64,000 nt of DNA from Ramlibacter henchirensis (GTDB lineage: Bacteria; Pseudomonadota; Gammaproteobacteria; Burkholderiales; Burkholderiaceae_C), in NCBI RefSeq assembly GCF_004682015.1, contig NZ_SMLM01000001.1:1178001-1242000 (forward strand). The letters are read 5' to 3'. Positions within the stretch are counted from its first letter, which is position 1; every line of letters starts with the position of its first letter. The translations under genes and the position numbers were made by a program. Shown here in pieces: positions 16,623 to 25,184 of this stretch. The notes under the pieces are model-generated. The model worked only from the letters and a program-made list of their open reading frames with translations, was not told the DNA's origin and ran no database searches.

Positions 16623-18299
16623 TCAGCGCGAGTACGCCTCCAGCATGTACCTGCGCACCATGCGATGGCTGTTGAAGAACGCCCCGTTCTTCGTGATCGC
16701 CCCCCGCATCACCGCCAGCCACCCCTCCGGGTTCTCGTAGTACAGCGGCAGCACCACTTTCTCCAGCTTGTCGTACAGCGCCTTCGAATCGAGCGCGTCG
16801 TCATGCGGTCCGTCCTCGCCGATCGCCCAGCCGGTGATGCCTTCCTCGCACCCTTCCAGCCACCAGCCATCCAGGATGCTCAGGCTGGGGACGCCGTTCA
16901 GGGCGGCCTTCATGCCGCTGGTGCCCGACGCCTCCAGCGGCCGCTGGGGCGTGTTCAGCCACAGGTCCACGCCGGAGACGAGCAGCCGGCCCGCTTCCAC
17001 GCCGTAGTTCGGCACGAACACGATCGGGATCCGGTCGCCCAGTTCCTTCGCCCACTCGTGCAGGCGCGCGATGTGGCGCTTGCCCAGTTCGTCGCGCGGG
17101 TGGGCCTTGCCGGCCAGCGCGACCTGGATCGGGTACTTCTTCGCGATCGCCAGCAGGCGCTCCATGTCGCTGAACAGCAGCGAGGGGCGCTTGTAGTCCG
17201 TCATGCGGCGGGCGAAGCCGATGGTGAAGCGGTCGGTCTCGAGCCGCTTGCCGCCCGAGCGCTGCAGCAGCCCGATCAGCGCCTGCTTGGCCTCGCGGTG
17301 CGCGGCTGTCAGTTCACCGGCCGGGATGCGCTCGGCGTGCAGCAGCAGTTCCGGCTCGTGGCACCAGTGCGGCACGTGCTGGTCGAACAGCTTGCGGTGC
17401 GCGTCCGACGCCCAGGTCCAGGGATGGATGCCGTTGGTGATCGCGTGCACCTGGTAGCCGGGGAACATGGTGCGGGAGACTTCCGCGTGCCGCTTGGCCA
17501 CGCCGTTCACCCAGTTGGACAGCCGCAGCGCCAGGTGCGTCATGTTCAGGCGCTCCTTGCCGGCCAGCTCGGGCAGGTTCAGGTCCTTGACGATCGGGCC
17601 CAGGCAGGCAGTGGCCAGCGGGTAGTCGAACTGGTCGTGGCCGGCGGGCACGGGCGTGTGGGTGGTGAAGACGCAGTGCGCCTGCACGCCCATCACCGCC
17701 TTGTCGCGCGATTCGCCCGCGGCCACGCGCTCGCGCAGCAGCTCCAGCGTGAGCAGGGCGGCGTGGCCCTCGTTCATGTGGTACTTCTGGATCTGGTAAC
17801 CCAGCGCCGCCAGCATGCGCACGCCGCCGATGCCCAGCACGATCTCCTGGCAGAGGCGATAGGTCTCGTCGCCGCCGTACAGCACCGACGTGAGCTTGCG
17901 GTCCTCCGCATCGTTCTCCGGCAGGTCGGTGTCGAGCAGGATCACCGGCACGGCCTTGGAGTCCTCGCAATGGCTGCCCACCATGTGCTTCCACCCGCCG
18001 ACCCACACCTCGCGGCCGCGGATGGTGACGCGCACCTTCGCGGGCAGGCGCCTGGCGTATTGCGACGGGTCCCAGGTGGCGTCGTGCTCGACCTGGGCGC
18101 CGGCTTCGATGGTCTGGCGGAAATAGCCCTGGCGGCTGAGCATGGTCACGCCGACGATCGGCATCGCCAGGTCCGCGGCGCTGCGCATGTGGTCGCCGGC
18201 CAGCACGCCCAGGCCGCCGCTGTACGTGCCCATGCCGGGCTCGAGCGCCATCTCCATCGAGAAGTAGGCGACTCGGGGAAGGAGAAGTTCGGTGTCCAT
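16623..18299 (-). CDS. glgP: Alpha-glucan (glycogen) phosphorylase, short form
   Basis: GT35 enzyme releasing glucose-1-phosphate from glycogen or maltodextrin with pyridoxal phosphate as cofactor. The 558-residue chain starts directly at the catalytic core (VAYFSMEMALEPGMGTYSGGLGVLAGDH), lacking the N-terminal extension of 800-residue enzymes, as in the short alpha-glucan phosphorylase group. The cofactor lysine is Lys464 in EASGTSGMKAALNG, and HMNEGHAAL and FVPNYGVEAGRLLVSGVDLWLN are intact. No other glycogen genes adjoin it. It is divergent from the paa operon with 262 bases between starts. Confidence 0.93.
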   Translation of the reverse strand: MDTELLLPRVAYFSMEMALEPGMGTYSGGLGVLAGDHMRSAADLAMPIVGVTMLSRQGYFRQTIEAGAQVEHDATWDPSQYARRLPAKVRVTIRGREVWVGGWKHMVGSHCEDSKAVPVILLDTDLPENDAEDRKLTSVLYGGDETYRLCQEIVLGIGGVRMLAALGYQIQKYHMNEGHAALLTLELLRERVAAGESRDKAVMGVQAHCVFTTHTPVPAGHDQFDYPLATACLGPIVKDLNLPELAGKERLNMTHLALRLSNWVNGVAKRHAEVSRTMFPGYQVHAITNGIHPWTWASDAHRKLFDQHVPHWCHEPELLLHAERIPAGELTAAHREAKQALIGLLQRSGGKRLETDRFTIGFARRMTDYKRPSLLFSDMERLLAIAKKYPIQVALAGKAHPRDELGKRHIARLHEWAKELGDRIPIVFVPNYGVEAGRLLVSGVDLWLNTPQRPLEASGTSGMKAALNGVPSLSILDGWWLEGCEEGITGWAIGEDGPHDDALDSKALYDKLEKVVLPLYYENPEGWLAVMRGAITKNGAFFNSHRMVRRYMLEAYSR

Positions 18300-18485
18300 T
18301 GCGTGTTCCTCCGCGCGGGGCCGGCCGCGGGTTCCGGGGCCGTACGCCCATTGATCTTTTTCGAGTTACCGGGGTAGCTCGGGCGCGGGAACATAGCACG
18401 CAGCCCTGCCGGCCAAGGCCGCGCTGCGACGCGGCGGATTTTTTTGCCCGGCAGTGCGAGGTTCTTCGCTTCGCTGTTGTTGGGC
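18300..18485. promoter_or_regulatory. Upstream region of glgP
   Basis: Gene-free stretch carrying the glgP leader and promoter on the minus strand, with short A/T runs near 18350-18365 and 18440-18447. No confident promoter hexamers or operators can be named here; the paa control elements begin at 18486. Confidence 0.3.
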
Positions 18486-18528
18486 TTGCCTCACCCGCGG
18501 GCTTCACCTATTATCGACCGATCGGTCG
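18486..18528 (+). promoter_or_regulatory. paa operon promoter overlapped by a TetR-type operator
   Basis: A sigma-70-like promoter reads TTGCCT (18486-18491), a 17-base spacer, then TATTAT (18509-18514). A perfect 14-bp palindrome CGACCGATCGGTCG (18515-18528) follows the -10 box immediately, covering the expected transcription start. Such ACCGA/TCGGT palindromes are typical of TetR-family PaaR sites in betaproteobacteria. Repression by the co-encoded TetR protein through blocking RNA polymerase is the natural reading. Confidence 0.75.
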
Positions 18529-18561
18529 GTTAAAGCCCGGCCACCCCTCTCAGGAGACGGC

Positions 18562-19569
18562 ATGTACACGCAAGCGATGGACACCATGGGCAAGGACGAA
18601 GCGGCTGGCAAGGCGCTGCGTTCCACCGACGAGATGCGGCTGCAGGAGCGCTTCGACGAGCGCATCGACGCCGGCGACTTCATCGAGCCCAAGGACTGGA
18701 TGCCGGACCACTACCGCAAGACGCTGGTGCGGCAGATCAGCCAGCACGCGCATTCGGAGATCGTGGGCATGCTGCCCGAGGGGAACTGGATCACGCGCGC
18801 GCCGTCGCTCAAGCGCAAGGCCATCCTGCTGGCCAAGGTGCAGGACGAGGGCGGCCACGGCCTGTACCTCTACTCCGCCGCCGAGACGCTGGGCACCAGC
18901 CGCGACCAGATGCTGGACGCGCTGCACACCGGCAAGGCCAAGTACAGCTCCATCTTCAACTACCCGACGCTCACCTGGGCCGACGTGGGCGTGGTCGGCT
19001 GGCTGGTGGACGGCGCGGCCATCATGAACCAGGTGCCGATCTGCCGCTGCTCGTACGGGCCGTACGCGCGCGCCATGATCCGCATCTGCCGCGAGGAGAG
19101 CTTCCACCAGCGCCAGGGCTTCGAGTCGCTGCTGACGATGATGGAGAAGGGCACCGAGGCGCAGAAGGCCATGGTGCAGGACGCCGTGAACCGCTGGTGG
19201 TGGCCCTCGATCATGATGTTCGGCCCGCCGGATGACCAGTCGCCCAACTCGGCGCAGTCGATGCGCTGGGGCATCAAGCGCGTTTCCAACGACGAACTGC
19301 GGCAGCGCTTCGTCGACGCCGCGGTGGAGCAGGCCAAGGTGCTCGGCGTCGCGCCGCCCGACCCGCACCTGAAGTGGAACGAGGAACGCCAGCACTACGA
19401 CTTCGGCCCGATCGACTGGGACGAGTTCTGGAACGTGATCAACGGCAACGGGCCGTGCAACAAGGACCGGCTGGCCGCGCGGGTGAAGGCGTGGGATGAC
19501 GGCGCCTGGGTGCGCGATGCGGCGCTGGCGTATGCGGCGAAGCAGGAGCCGATCAAGGAGGCCGCATGA
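18562..19569 (+). CDS. paaA: Phenylacetyl-CoA epoxidase, catalytic subunit PaaA
   Basis: Catalytic subunit of the di-iron multicomponent oxygenase that forms the 1,2-epoxide of phenylacetyl-CoA. The 335-residue ferritin-like protein has di-iron ligand segments such as [16 protein letters not shown] and [12 protein letters not shown] (ExxH pairs), and the conserved [14 protein letters not shown]. The ATG at 18562 has CAGGAGA upstream. The stop overlaps paaB (ATGA at 19566-19569), starting a tightly coupled run paaA-B-C-D-E-R-Z. Expression should be controlled by the palindrome at the promoter. Confidence 0.97.
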   Translation: MYTQAMDTMGKDEAAGKALRSTDEMRLQERFDERIDAGDFIEPKDWMPDHYRKTLVRQISQHAHSEIVGMLPEGNWITRAPSLKRKAILLAKVQDEGGHGLYLYSAAETLGTSRDQMLDALHTGKAKYSSIFNYPTLTWADVGVVGWLVDGAAIMNQVPICRCSYGPYARAMIRICREESFHQRQGFESLLTMMEKGTEAQKAMVQDAVNRWWWPSIMMFGPPDDQSPNSAQSMRWGIKRVSNDELRQRFVDAAVEQAKVLGVAPPDPHLKWNEERQHYDFGPIDWDEFWNVINGNGPCNKDRLAARVKAWDDGAWVRDAALAYAAKQEPIKEAA

Positions 19570-19865
19570 GCGAGCAGAACGCGAAGGCCGAATGGCCGCT
19601 GTGGGAAGTCTTCGTCCGCAGCAAGTCCGGCCTCGACCACAAGCACTGCGGCAGCCTGCACGCGGCCGACGCGAAGATGGCCATCCAGATGGCGCGCGAC
19701 GTCTACACGCGGCGCCAGGAAGGCAACAGCGTGTGGGTGGTTCGCTCCGACCACATCGTGGCCAGCGACCCGGGCGACAAGGACATGTTCTTCGACCCGA
19801 TGGAGGACAAGGTGTACCGGCACCCCACCTTCTACAAGCTGCCCGGCGCCGTGGACCACATGTGA
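19566..19865 (+). CDS. paaB: Phenylacetyl-CoA epoxidase subunit PaaB
   Basis: A 99-residue structural subunit that bridges PaaA-PaaC heterodimers in the epoxidase complex. Recognised by [24 protein letters not shown] and the run [16 protein letters not shown] [23 protein letters not shown], ending [13 protein letters not shown]. Full length for the family. Overlaps paaA upstream, and its stop TGA (19863-19865) overlaps a possible GTG start of paaC. Confidence 0.96.
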   Translation: MSEQNAKAEWPLWEVFVRSKSGLDHKHCGSLHAADAKMAIQMARDVYTRRQEGNSVWVVRSDHIVASDPGDKDMFFDPMEDKVYRHPTFYKLPGAVDHM

Positions 19866-19873
19866 GCGCCGCC

Positions 19874-20650
19874 ATGTCCGCCGCATCCGTCTCCGTCAGC
19901 CAGGCGCCCGCCGTGCAGTACCTGCTGCGCATCGGCGACACGGCCCTCGTGCTCGGCCAGCGCCTGGCCGAGTGGACCGGCCACGCTCCCGTGCTCGAGG
20001 AGGACATCGCGCTCGCCAACATGGCGCTCGACCTCGTCGGGCAGGCCCGCGCGCTGCTCACCTATGCGGGCTCGCTCGAAGGCCAGAACCTCGACGAGGA
20101 CCAGCTCGCCTTCCTGCGCGAGGAGCGCGACTTCCGCAACGTCACGCTGGTGGAGCTGCCGCGCGGCGACTTCGCGGTGACGGTGCTGCGCAACACCATG
20201 ATGGCGGCGTTCCTCAAGCAGCTGTGGCAGCACCTGAAGGAATCGTCCGATGCGGAACTCGCCGCCATCGCCGCGAAGGCCGCCAAGGAATCGCGCTACC
20301 ACCTCCAGCATTCCGCCGACTGGGTGGTGCGCCTGGGGCAGGGCACGGACGAATCGCGCCGGCGGATGCTGGCCGCCGTCGACCAGCTGTGGCGCTACTC
20401 GGCCGAGCTGTTCGCGGACGACGAAGTCGACGAGCACGCCGCAAGGACGGGCCTGGGTCCCCGCTGGAGCGAGCTGCAGGACGGATGGAAAGCCGACATG
20501 GCGGTCGTCCTCGAGCAGGCGCGGCTGGAGGCGCCGGCGCCCTCGAAGTTCGTGTCGGCCGGCAAGCGCGGCCAGCACAGCGAGCACATGGGCTACATCC
20601 TGGCGGAGATGCAGTACCTACAGCGCGCCTACCCGGGCGGCGTCTGGTGA
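19874..20650 (+). CDS. paaC: Phenylacetyl-CoA epoxidase subunit PaaC
   Basis: A 258-residue ferritin-like subunit, the catalytically inactive partner of PaaA. Motifs include [19 protein letters not shown] near the N-terminus, [20 protein letters not shown] and a late [26 protein letters not shown] chose the ATG at 19874; an in-frame GTG at 19862 overlapping the paaB stop is equally possible and would add four residues. The stop overlaps paaD (TGATG at 20648-20652). Confidence 0.95.
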   Translation: MSAASVSVSQAPAVQYLLRIGDTALVLGQRLAEWTGHAPVLEEDIALANMALDLVGQARALLTYAGSLEGQNLDEDQLAFLREERDFRNVTLVELPRGDFAVTVLRNTMMAAFLKQLWQHLKESSDAELAAIAAKAAKESRYHLQHSADWVVRLGQGTDESRRRMLAAVDQLWRYSAELFADDEVDEHAARTGLGPRWSELQDGWKADMAVVLEQARLEAPAPSKFVSAGKRGQHSEHMGYILAEMQYLQRAYPGGVW

Positions 20651-21156
20651 TGGCCGCAACCGCGGAACGCGTCCGGCGCGCGTGGGAAGTGCTGGACACG
20701 GTGCTCGACCCCGAGGTGCCCGCGCTGTCGGTGCGCGACCTGGGCATCGTGCGCGACGTCATCGACCACGGCGCGGAACTGGAGGTGGTGCTCACGCCCA
20801 CGTATTCCGGCTGCCCCGCCACGGAGGTGATCGAGCAGAACGTGCTGGGCGCCCTGCAGGCCGAAGGCCTGGGCCCCGCGCGCGCCACGCTGCGCCGCGC
20901 GCCGGCCTGGACCACCGACTGGATCAGCGACGAGGGCCGCCGCAAGCTGCGCGAGTACGGCATCGCACCGCCCGGGCCTACCATGCCGGACGAGGGCGTG
21001 CCGATCCGCATCTTCCGCCGCGAGCCCGGCATCGCCTGTCCGCACTGCGGCAGCGCGCACACCGAAAAACTGGCCGCCTTCGGCTCGACGGCGTGCAAGG
21101 CGCTGTACCGCTGCCTTTCCTGCCGCGAGCCGTTCGAGCATTTCAAGCCGATATGA
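20650..21156 (+). CDS. paaD: Phenylacetyl-CoA epoxidase maturation protein PaaD
   Basis: A 168-residue protein with an N-terminal MIP18/DUF59 domain (VLDTVLDPEVPALSVRDLGIVRDV, TPTYSGCPATEVIEQNV) and a C-terminal zinc-ribbon-like CPHCG...CLSC segment (CPHCGSAHTEKLAAFGSTACKALYRCLSC). PaaD is thought to help assemble metal centres of the epoxidase system. Its stop overlaps the paaE start (ATGA at 21153-21156). Confidence 0.94.
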   Translation: MAATAERVRRAWEVLDTVLDPEVPALSVRDLGIVRDVIDHGAELEVVLTPTYSGCPATEVIEQNVLGALQAEGLGPARATLRRAPAWTTDWISDEGRRKLREYGIAPPGPTMPDEGVPIRIFRREPGIACPHCGSAHTEKLAAFGSTACKALYRCLSCREPFEHFKPI

Positions 21157-22241
21157 ACACCCCGCTGTTCCACGACCTCAGGGTCCGCTCCATCACGCCC
21201 GACACCACGGAAGCGGTGGTGGTCGCCTTCGAGGTGCCCGACGACCTGCAGCCGGTGTTCGGCTTCACCCAGGGCCAGTACCTCACGCTGCGCAAGGACA
21301 TCGACGGGCAGGACCTGCGCCGCTCGTATTCGATCTGCGCCGGCGTGGACGACGGCGAGCTGCGCGTCGGCGTGCGCAAGGTGCGCGGCGGGGTGTTCTC
21401 CAACTGGATCAACGAGCAGCTCAAGCCCGGCGATACCATCAGCGTGATGGCGCCTCAGGGCCGCTTCTTCGTGCCGATCGAGCGCGAGGCGCAGCGCCAC
21501 CACCTGGGCATCGCGGGCGGCAGCGGCATCACGCCGATCCTCTCGATCATGAAGACGGTGCTGGCGCGCGAGCCGAAGAGCCGCTTCACGCTGATCTACG
21601 GCAACCGCAGCCTGAAGTCCACGATGTTCAAGGAGGAGATCGAGGACCTGAAGGACCGCTACATGACGCGACTGGTGCTGCACCACGTGTTTTCCGACGA
21701 GCACACGGACGCGCCGCTCAACATGGGCGTCATGAACCGCGAGAAGATCGGCGACTTCCTGCGCAGCGTGGTGCCGGCCGACCGTATCGACCACGTCTTC
21801 GTCTGCGGCCCGTTCCAGATGAACGACGAGGCCGAGGCGGCGCTGCTGGCCGCGGGCGTGCCCGAGGACCGCATCCACATCGAGCGCTTCGGCGTGCCGC
21901 TGCCCGCCGCCGGCTCGGTGGGCGCCGTGATGCACCAGGCCAGCCCCGACGACGCCGAGCAGGCCAAGGTGGTCATCATCCGCGACGGCCTGCAGCGGGA
22001 GATCACCTTCAGCCGCGACCAGCCCAGCATCCTCGATGCGGCTTCGGCCGCCGGCATGGAAGTGCCGTTCTCCTGCACGTCCGGCGTGTGCGGCACCTGC
22101 CGCGCCAAGCTGGTGGAAGGCCAGGTGCGCATGGAGCGCAACTTCGCTCTCGACAAGAAGGAAGTCGCAGCCGGCTTCATCCTGACCTGCCAGGCGCACC
22201 CGACCACCGAGCGCGTGGTGCTGTCGTTCGACGAACGCTGA
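21153..22241 (+). CDS. paaE: Phenylacetyl-CoA epoxidase reductase PaaE
   Basis: A 362-residue reductase that passes electrons from NAD(P)H to the PaaA di-iron site. The N-terminal FAD domain has RRSYSICA (flavin-binding RxYS) and the NAD(P) domain has GIAGGSGITPILSIMK, LIYGNRS and VFVCGPFQMN. The C-terminal plant-type [2Fe-2S] ferredoxin contains CTSGVCGTCRAKLVEG and a final ligand in ILTCQAHP. Length and order match known PaaE proteins. paaR starts 11 bases after its stop. Confidence 0.96.
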   Translation: MNTPLFHDLRVRSITPDTTEAVVVAFEVPDDLQPVFGFTQGQYLTLRKDIDGQDLRRSYSICAGVDDGELRVGVRKVRGGVFSNWINEQLKPGDTISVMAPQGRFFVPIEREAQRHHLGIAGGSGITPILSIMKTVLAREPKSRFTLIYGNRSLKSTMFKEEIEDLKDRYMTRLVLHHVFSDEHTDAPLNMGVMNREKIGDFLRSVVPADRIDHVFVCGPFQMNDEAEAALLAAGVPEDRIHIERFGVPLPAAGSVGAVMHQASPDDAEQAKVVIIRDGLQREITFSRDQPSILDAASAAGMEVPFSCTSGVCGTCRAKLVEGQVRMERNFALDKKEVAAGFILTCQAHPTTERVVLSFDER

Positions 22242-22252
22242 AGGCACACCTC

Positions 22253-22966
22253 ATGGGCCGCGGCCGCCACGCCGGATACGACGACCAGCGCGAGGCGATC
22301 CTGGCCAGCGCGGCGCGGCTGTTCGCGACGCAGGGCTACTCCGCCACGTCGATGAACCAGGTGGCCGACGCCTGCGGACTTTCCAAGGCTACGCTCTACC
22401 ACTACTACCGCGACAAGTACGCCCTGCTGTTCTCGATCGCCGACACGCACGTGGAGCGGCTGCAGCGGATCGCGTCTGAATCGGCCGAGGGCCGCGGCAC
22501 GGCCGAAGCCAAACTGCGCACGCTGATCGCGCGGCTGGTGGAGGAATACGCGGATGCGCAGGACGAGCACTGGGTGCTGACCAGCGAGGTGCGCTTCCTC
22601 GAACCCGCCGACCGCCGCCGCATCCTCGACCGCGAACGCGAGGTCGTCTCGGCTTTCGCGAAAGCGGTCTCCGCCGTGCGGCCCGACCTGCAGCAGGCCG
22701 CCCTGGCCAAGCCCCTGACCATGCTGCTGTTCGGCATGGTCAACTGGATGTTCACCTGGATGAAGCCCGACGGCGCGCTGGACCATGCGGCGATGGCGCC
22801 GATCGTTTCGGATCTGTTCCTGGGTGGGCTGGGCGCCGTGAAGCAGCCCGAAGGCTCCTTCTCCCGCTCGCGGGAGAAGGCGGGGGATGAGGGCGAGCGC
22901 CGCCGCACCCTCACCCCAACCCTCTCCCGCACGCGGGAGAGGGAGCAAGACAAGGAGATCCCATGA
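22253..22966 (+). CDS. paaR: TetR-family repressor of phenylacetate genes (PaaR-like) with repeat-encoded tail
   Basis: A 237-residue TetR regulator: N-terminal helix-turn-helix (ILASAARLFATQGYSATSMNQVADACGLSKATLYHYYRDKYALL) and a helical ligand domain to about residue 200. Phenylacetyl-CoA is the established inducer of PaaR proteins. Residues from about 202 on (FSRSREKAGDEG..., TLTPTLSRTRERE) are translated from a pair of REP-like hairpins at 22858-22943 and are not part of the fold. The stop overlaps paaZ (ATGA at 22963-22966). The probable operator lies at 18515-18528. Confidence 0.85.
   Translation: MGRGRHAGYDDQREAILASAARLFATQGYSATSMNQVADACGLSKATLYHYYRDKYALLFSIADTHVERLQRIASESAEGRGTAEAKLRTLIARLVEEYADAQDEHWVLTSEVRFLEPADRRRILDREREVVSAFAKAVSAVRPDLQQAALAKPLTMLLFGMVNWMFTWMKPDGALDHAAMAPIVSDLFLGGLGAVKQPEGSFSRSREKAGDEGERRRTLTPTLSRTREREQDKEIP
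22858..22943. repeat. Paired REP-like hairpins inside the 3' end of paaR
   Basis: Two inverted repeats face each other. Positions 22858-22879 have a 10-bp stem CTTCTCCCGC / GCGGGAGAAG with a 2-base loop. Positions 22920-22943 have an 11-bp stem of the CCCTCTCCCGC / GCGGGAGAGGG type with loop AC. The accompanying CCCTCACCCCAACCCTCTCCCG string is a very common dispersed repeat in this bacterial group. A related copy sits at 30893-30932. Here it is translated as the repressor's C-terminus. Confidence 0.8.
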
Positions 22967-25011
22967 CCACCCCCATCCTCCAAAGCTACGTCGCCGGCCG
23001 CTGGGTCGGCCGCGAGGCGGCGCAGACGCTGCGCAGCGCCGTCAACGGCAAGCCGGTCGCCAGCACGCATGCGGACAAGCTGGACTTCGCCGAGGCGGTG
23101 CGGCACGCGCGCAAGGTCGGCGTGCCCAACCTGCTCAAGCTCGATTTCCAGGAACGTGCCGAACGCCTGAAGGCCCTTGCCAAGTTCCTCGCCGAGCGCA
23201 AGGAGGAGCTGTACGCCGTGTCCGCCCACACCGGCGCGACGCGCACCGACGGCTGGATCGACATCGAAGGCGGCAGCGGCACCTTGTTCGCCTATGCCGG
23301 GGTCGGCGCCAACGAGCTGCCCTCGGGCAACCTGGTGCATGAAGGCCCGGCCATTCCGCTGGGCAAGAAGGGCGCTTTCGCGGGCACGCACATCCTGGTG
23401 CCGCGTGGCGGCCTCGCGGTCCACATCAATGCGTTCAACTTCCCGGTGTGGGGCCTGCTCGAGAAATTCGCGCCCAGCTTCCTGGCCGGCGTGCCCTGCA
23501 TCGGCAAGCCCGCTACCTCGACCAGCTACCTCACCGAGAAGGCCGTGCGGCTGATGGTCGAATCCGGCCTGCTGCCCGAGGGCAGCCTGCAGCTGGTGAT
23601 CGGCTCCACCGGCGACCTGCTCGACCAGCTGGACGGCGCGGACGTCGTCACCTTCACCGGCTCGGCCGACACGGCTGCCAAGCTGCGCGTTCATCCCAAC
23701 ATCGTTCGCCACTCGGTCGCCTTCAACGCCGAGGCCGACTCGCTGAACATGGCGGTGCTCGCACCCGATGTCACGCCCGAGGACGAGGAGTTCGACCTCT
23801 TCGTCAAGGAAGTGGTGCGCGAGATGACGGTCAAGGCGGGCCAGAAATGCACCGCGATCCGCCGCGCCATCGTGCCGCGCAAGCATGTCGATGAAGTCGC
23901 CAGGCGCCTGCGTGCCCGGCTCGCCAAAGTGGTGGTGGGCGATCCGGCGCTGGAGGACGTGCGCATGGGTGCACTGGCATCGCTCGACCAGCGGGTTGAC
24001 GTGGCCGAGCGCGTCAAGGCGCTGATGAAGAACGCCGAGCTGGTCTTCGGCGAGCAGGACGGCTTCGCCCCGCGCGGCGACGGCGTGGCCGAGGGCGCGT
24101 TCTTCGCGCCGACGCTGCTGCTGGCGAAGAACGCGGCCGGCGACGACAGCGTGCACGACATCGAGGCCTTCGGGCCGGTCAGCACCTTGATGCCGTACGA
24201 GGACCTGGACGAAGCACTGGTGCTCGCGGCCAAGGGCAAGGGCAGCCTGGTGGGCACGCTCGTGACGCGCGATCCGGCGACGGCGGCCCGCTTCGTGCCG
24301 GCCGCGGCGGCCACGCACGGACGCATCCTCGTGCTGGACCGTGAAGCCGCGGCCGAGTCCACCGGCCACGGCTCGCCGCTGCCGCTGCTCAAGCACGGCG
24401 GCCCGGGACGCGCCGGCGGCGGGGAGGAGCTGGGCGGCCTGCGCGCCGTCAAGCACTACCTGCAACGCGCGGCGGTGCAGGGCTCGCCGACCATGCTCTC
24501 GGCCGTGACACGCGAGCACGTGCGCGGCGCCAAGGTGCGCGAGAGCGAAGTGCATCCCTTCCGCCGCCACTTCGAGGACCTGCAGATCGGCGACTCGCTG
24601 CTGACGCACCGGCGCACCGTCACCGAAGCCGACATCGTCGCGTTCGGCGGCCTGTCGGGCGATTTCTTCTACATGCACTTCGACGAACTCGCGGCCAGGG
24701 ACAGCCCGTTCGGCAAGCGCATCGCGCACGGCTACTTCGTGCTGTCGGCGGCGGCCGGCCTGTTCGTCTCGCCCGCGCCGGGCCCCGTGCTGGCCAACTA
24801 CGGGCTGGACACGCTGCGCTTCATCAAGCCCGTCGGCATCGGCGACACGATCCAGGCGCGCCTGACCGCCAAGCGCAAGATCGACAAGCGCAAGAAGGAC
24901 GCCAAGGGCGTGGGGCAGGGCGTGGTGGCCTGGGACGTGGAAGTGACCAACCAGGAAGGCGAGCTGGTGGCGAGCTACGACATCCTGACGCTGGTGGCCA
25001 AGCGCAACTGA
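22963..25011 (+). CDS. paaZ: Bifunctional oxepin-CoA hydrolase / 3-oxo-5,6-dehydrosuberyl-CoA semialdehyde dehydrogenase PaaZ
   Basis: The 682-residue ring-opening enzyme of the phenylacetate pathway. The N-terminal aldehyde dehydrogenase domain (1 to about 520) has the active-site Glu257 in FNAEADSLN and Cys296 in AGQKCTAIRR. The C-terminal MaoC-type hydratase domain (about 540-680) has GDFFYMHFDE and GKRIAHGYFVLSAAAG. Both halves look intact. It overlaps paaR and closes the operon. The rest of the pathway (paaK, paaG, paaJ, paaF, paaH) is not in this window. Confidence 0.96.
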   Translation: MTTPILQSYVAGRWVGREAAQTLRSAVNGKPVASTHADKLDFAEAVRHARKVGVPNLLKLDFQERAERLKALAKFLAERKEELYAVSAHTGATRTDGWIDIEGGSGTLFAYAGVGANELPSGNLVHEGPAIPLGKKGAFAGTHILVPRGGLAVHINAFNFPVWGLLEKFAPSFLAGVPCIGKPATSTSYLTEKAVRLMVESGLLPEGSLQLVIGSTGDLLDQLDGADVVTFTGSADTAAKLRVHPNIVRHSVAFNAEADSLNMAVLAPDVTPEDEEFDLFVKEVVREMTVKAGQKCTAIRRAIVPRKHVDEVARRLRARLAKVVVGDPALEDVRMGALASLDQRVDVAERVKALMKNAELVFGEQDGFAPRGDGVAEGAFFAPTLLLAKNAAGDDSVHDIEAFGPVSTLMPYEDLDEALVLAAKGKGSLVGTLVTRDPATAARFVPAAAATHGRILVLDREAAAESTGHGSPLPLLKHGGPGRAGGGEELGGLRAVKHYLQRAAVQGSPTMLSAVTREHVRGAKVRESEVHPFRRHFEDLQIGDSLLTHRRTVTEADIVAFGGLSGDFFYMHFDELAARDSPFGKRIAHGYFVLSAAAGLFVSPAPGPVLANYGLDTLRFIKPVGIGDTIQARLTAKRKIDKRKKDAKGVGQGVVAWDVEVTNQEGELVASYDILTLVAKRN

Positions 25012-25057
25012 GACTCTTCGATCGAGAGCAGTTCAAGCCGATAGAAAAGCGGACAGG

Positions 25058-25161
25058 CGTACGCAGAAAACGCAGAGATGGCGCAGAAAGCGCAGAAGGT
25101 GCTGATGAAATCCATTGCTGTTTCTGCGTTTTCCGCGTTCCCTCTGCGCTTTCTGCGTACG
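25058..25161. repeat. Long imperfect inverted repeat of CGCAGA units after paaZ
   Basis: Two arms of about 41 bases (25058-25098 and 25120-25161) are inverted copies of each other; the outermost 12 bases (CGTACGCAGAAA / TTTCTGCGTACG) match perfectly. Each arm is built from short CGCAGA-type units. RNA from either strand would fold into a large hairpin, which could end or stabilise the paa transcript. The sequence also resembles a dispersed repeat family rich in ACGCAGAG strings. Confidence 0.7.
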
Positions 25162-25184
25162 GCTGTTCCTCTGCTGTGCCCGCC

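Noticed and set aside
18515..18528. Palindrome as a site for a regulator of glgP
   Set aside because: It overlaps a good promoter pointing toward paaA and matches the TetR-type site expected for PaaR, while the glgP start is more than 200 bases away.
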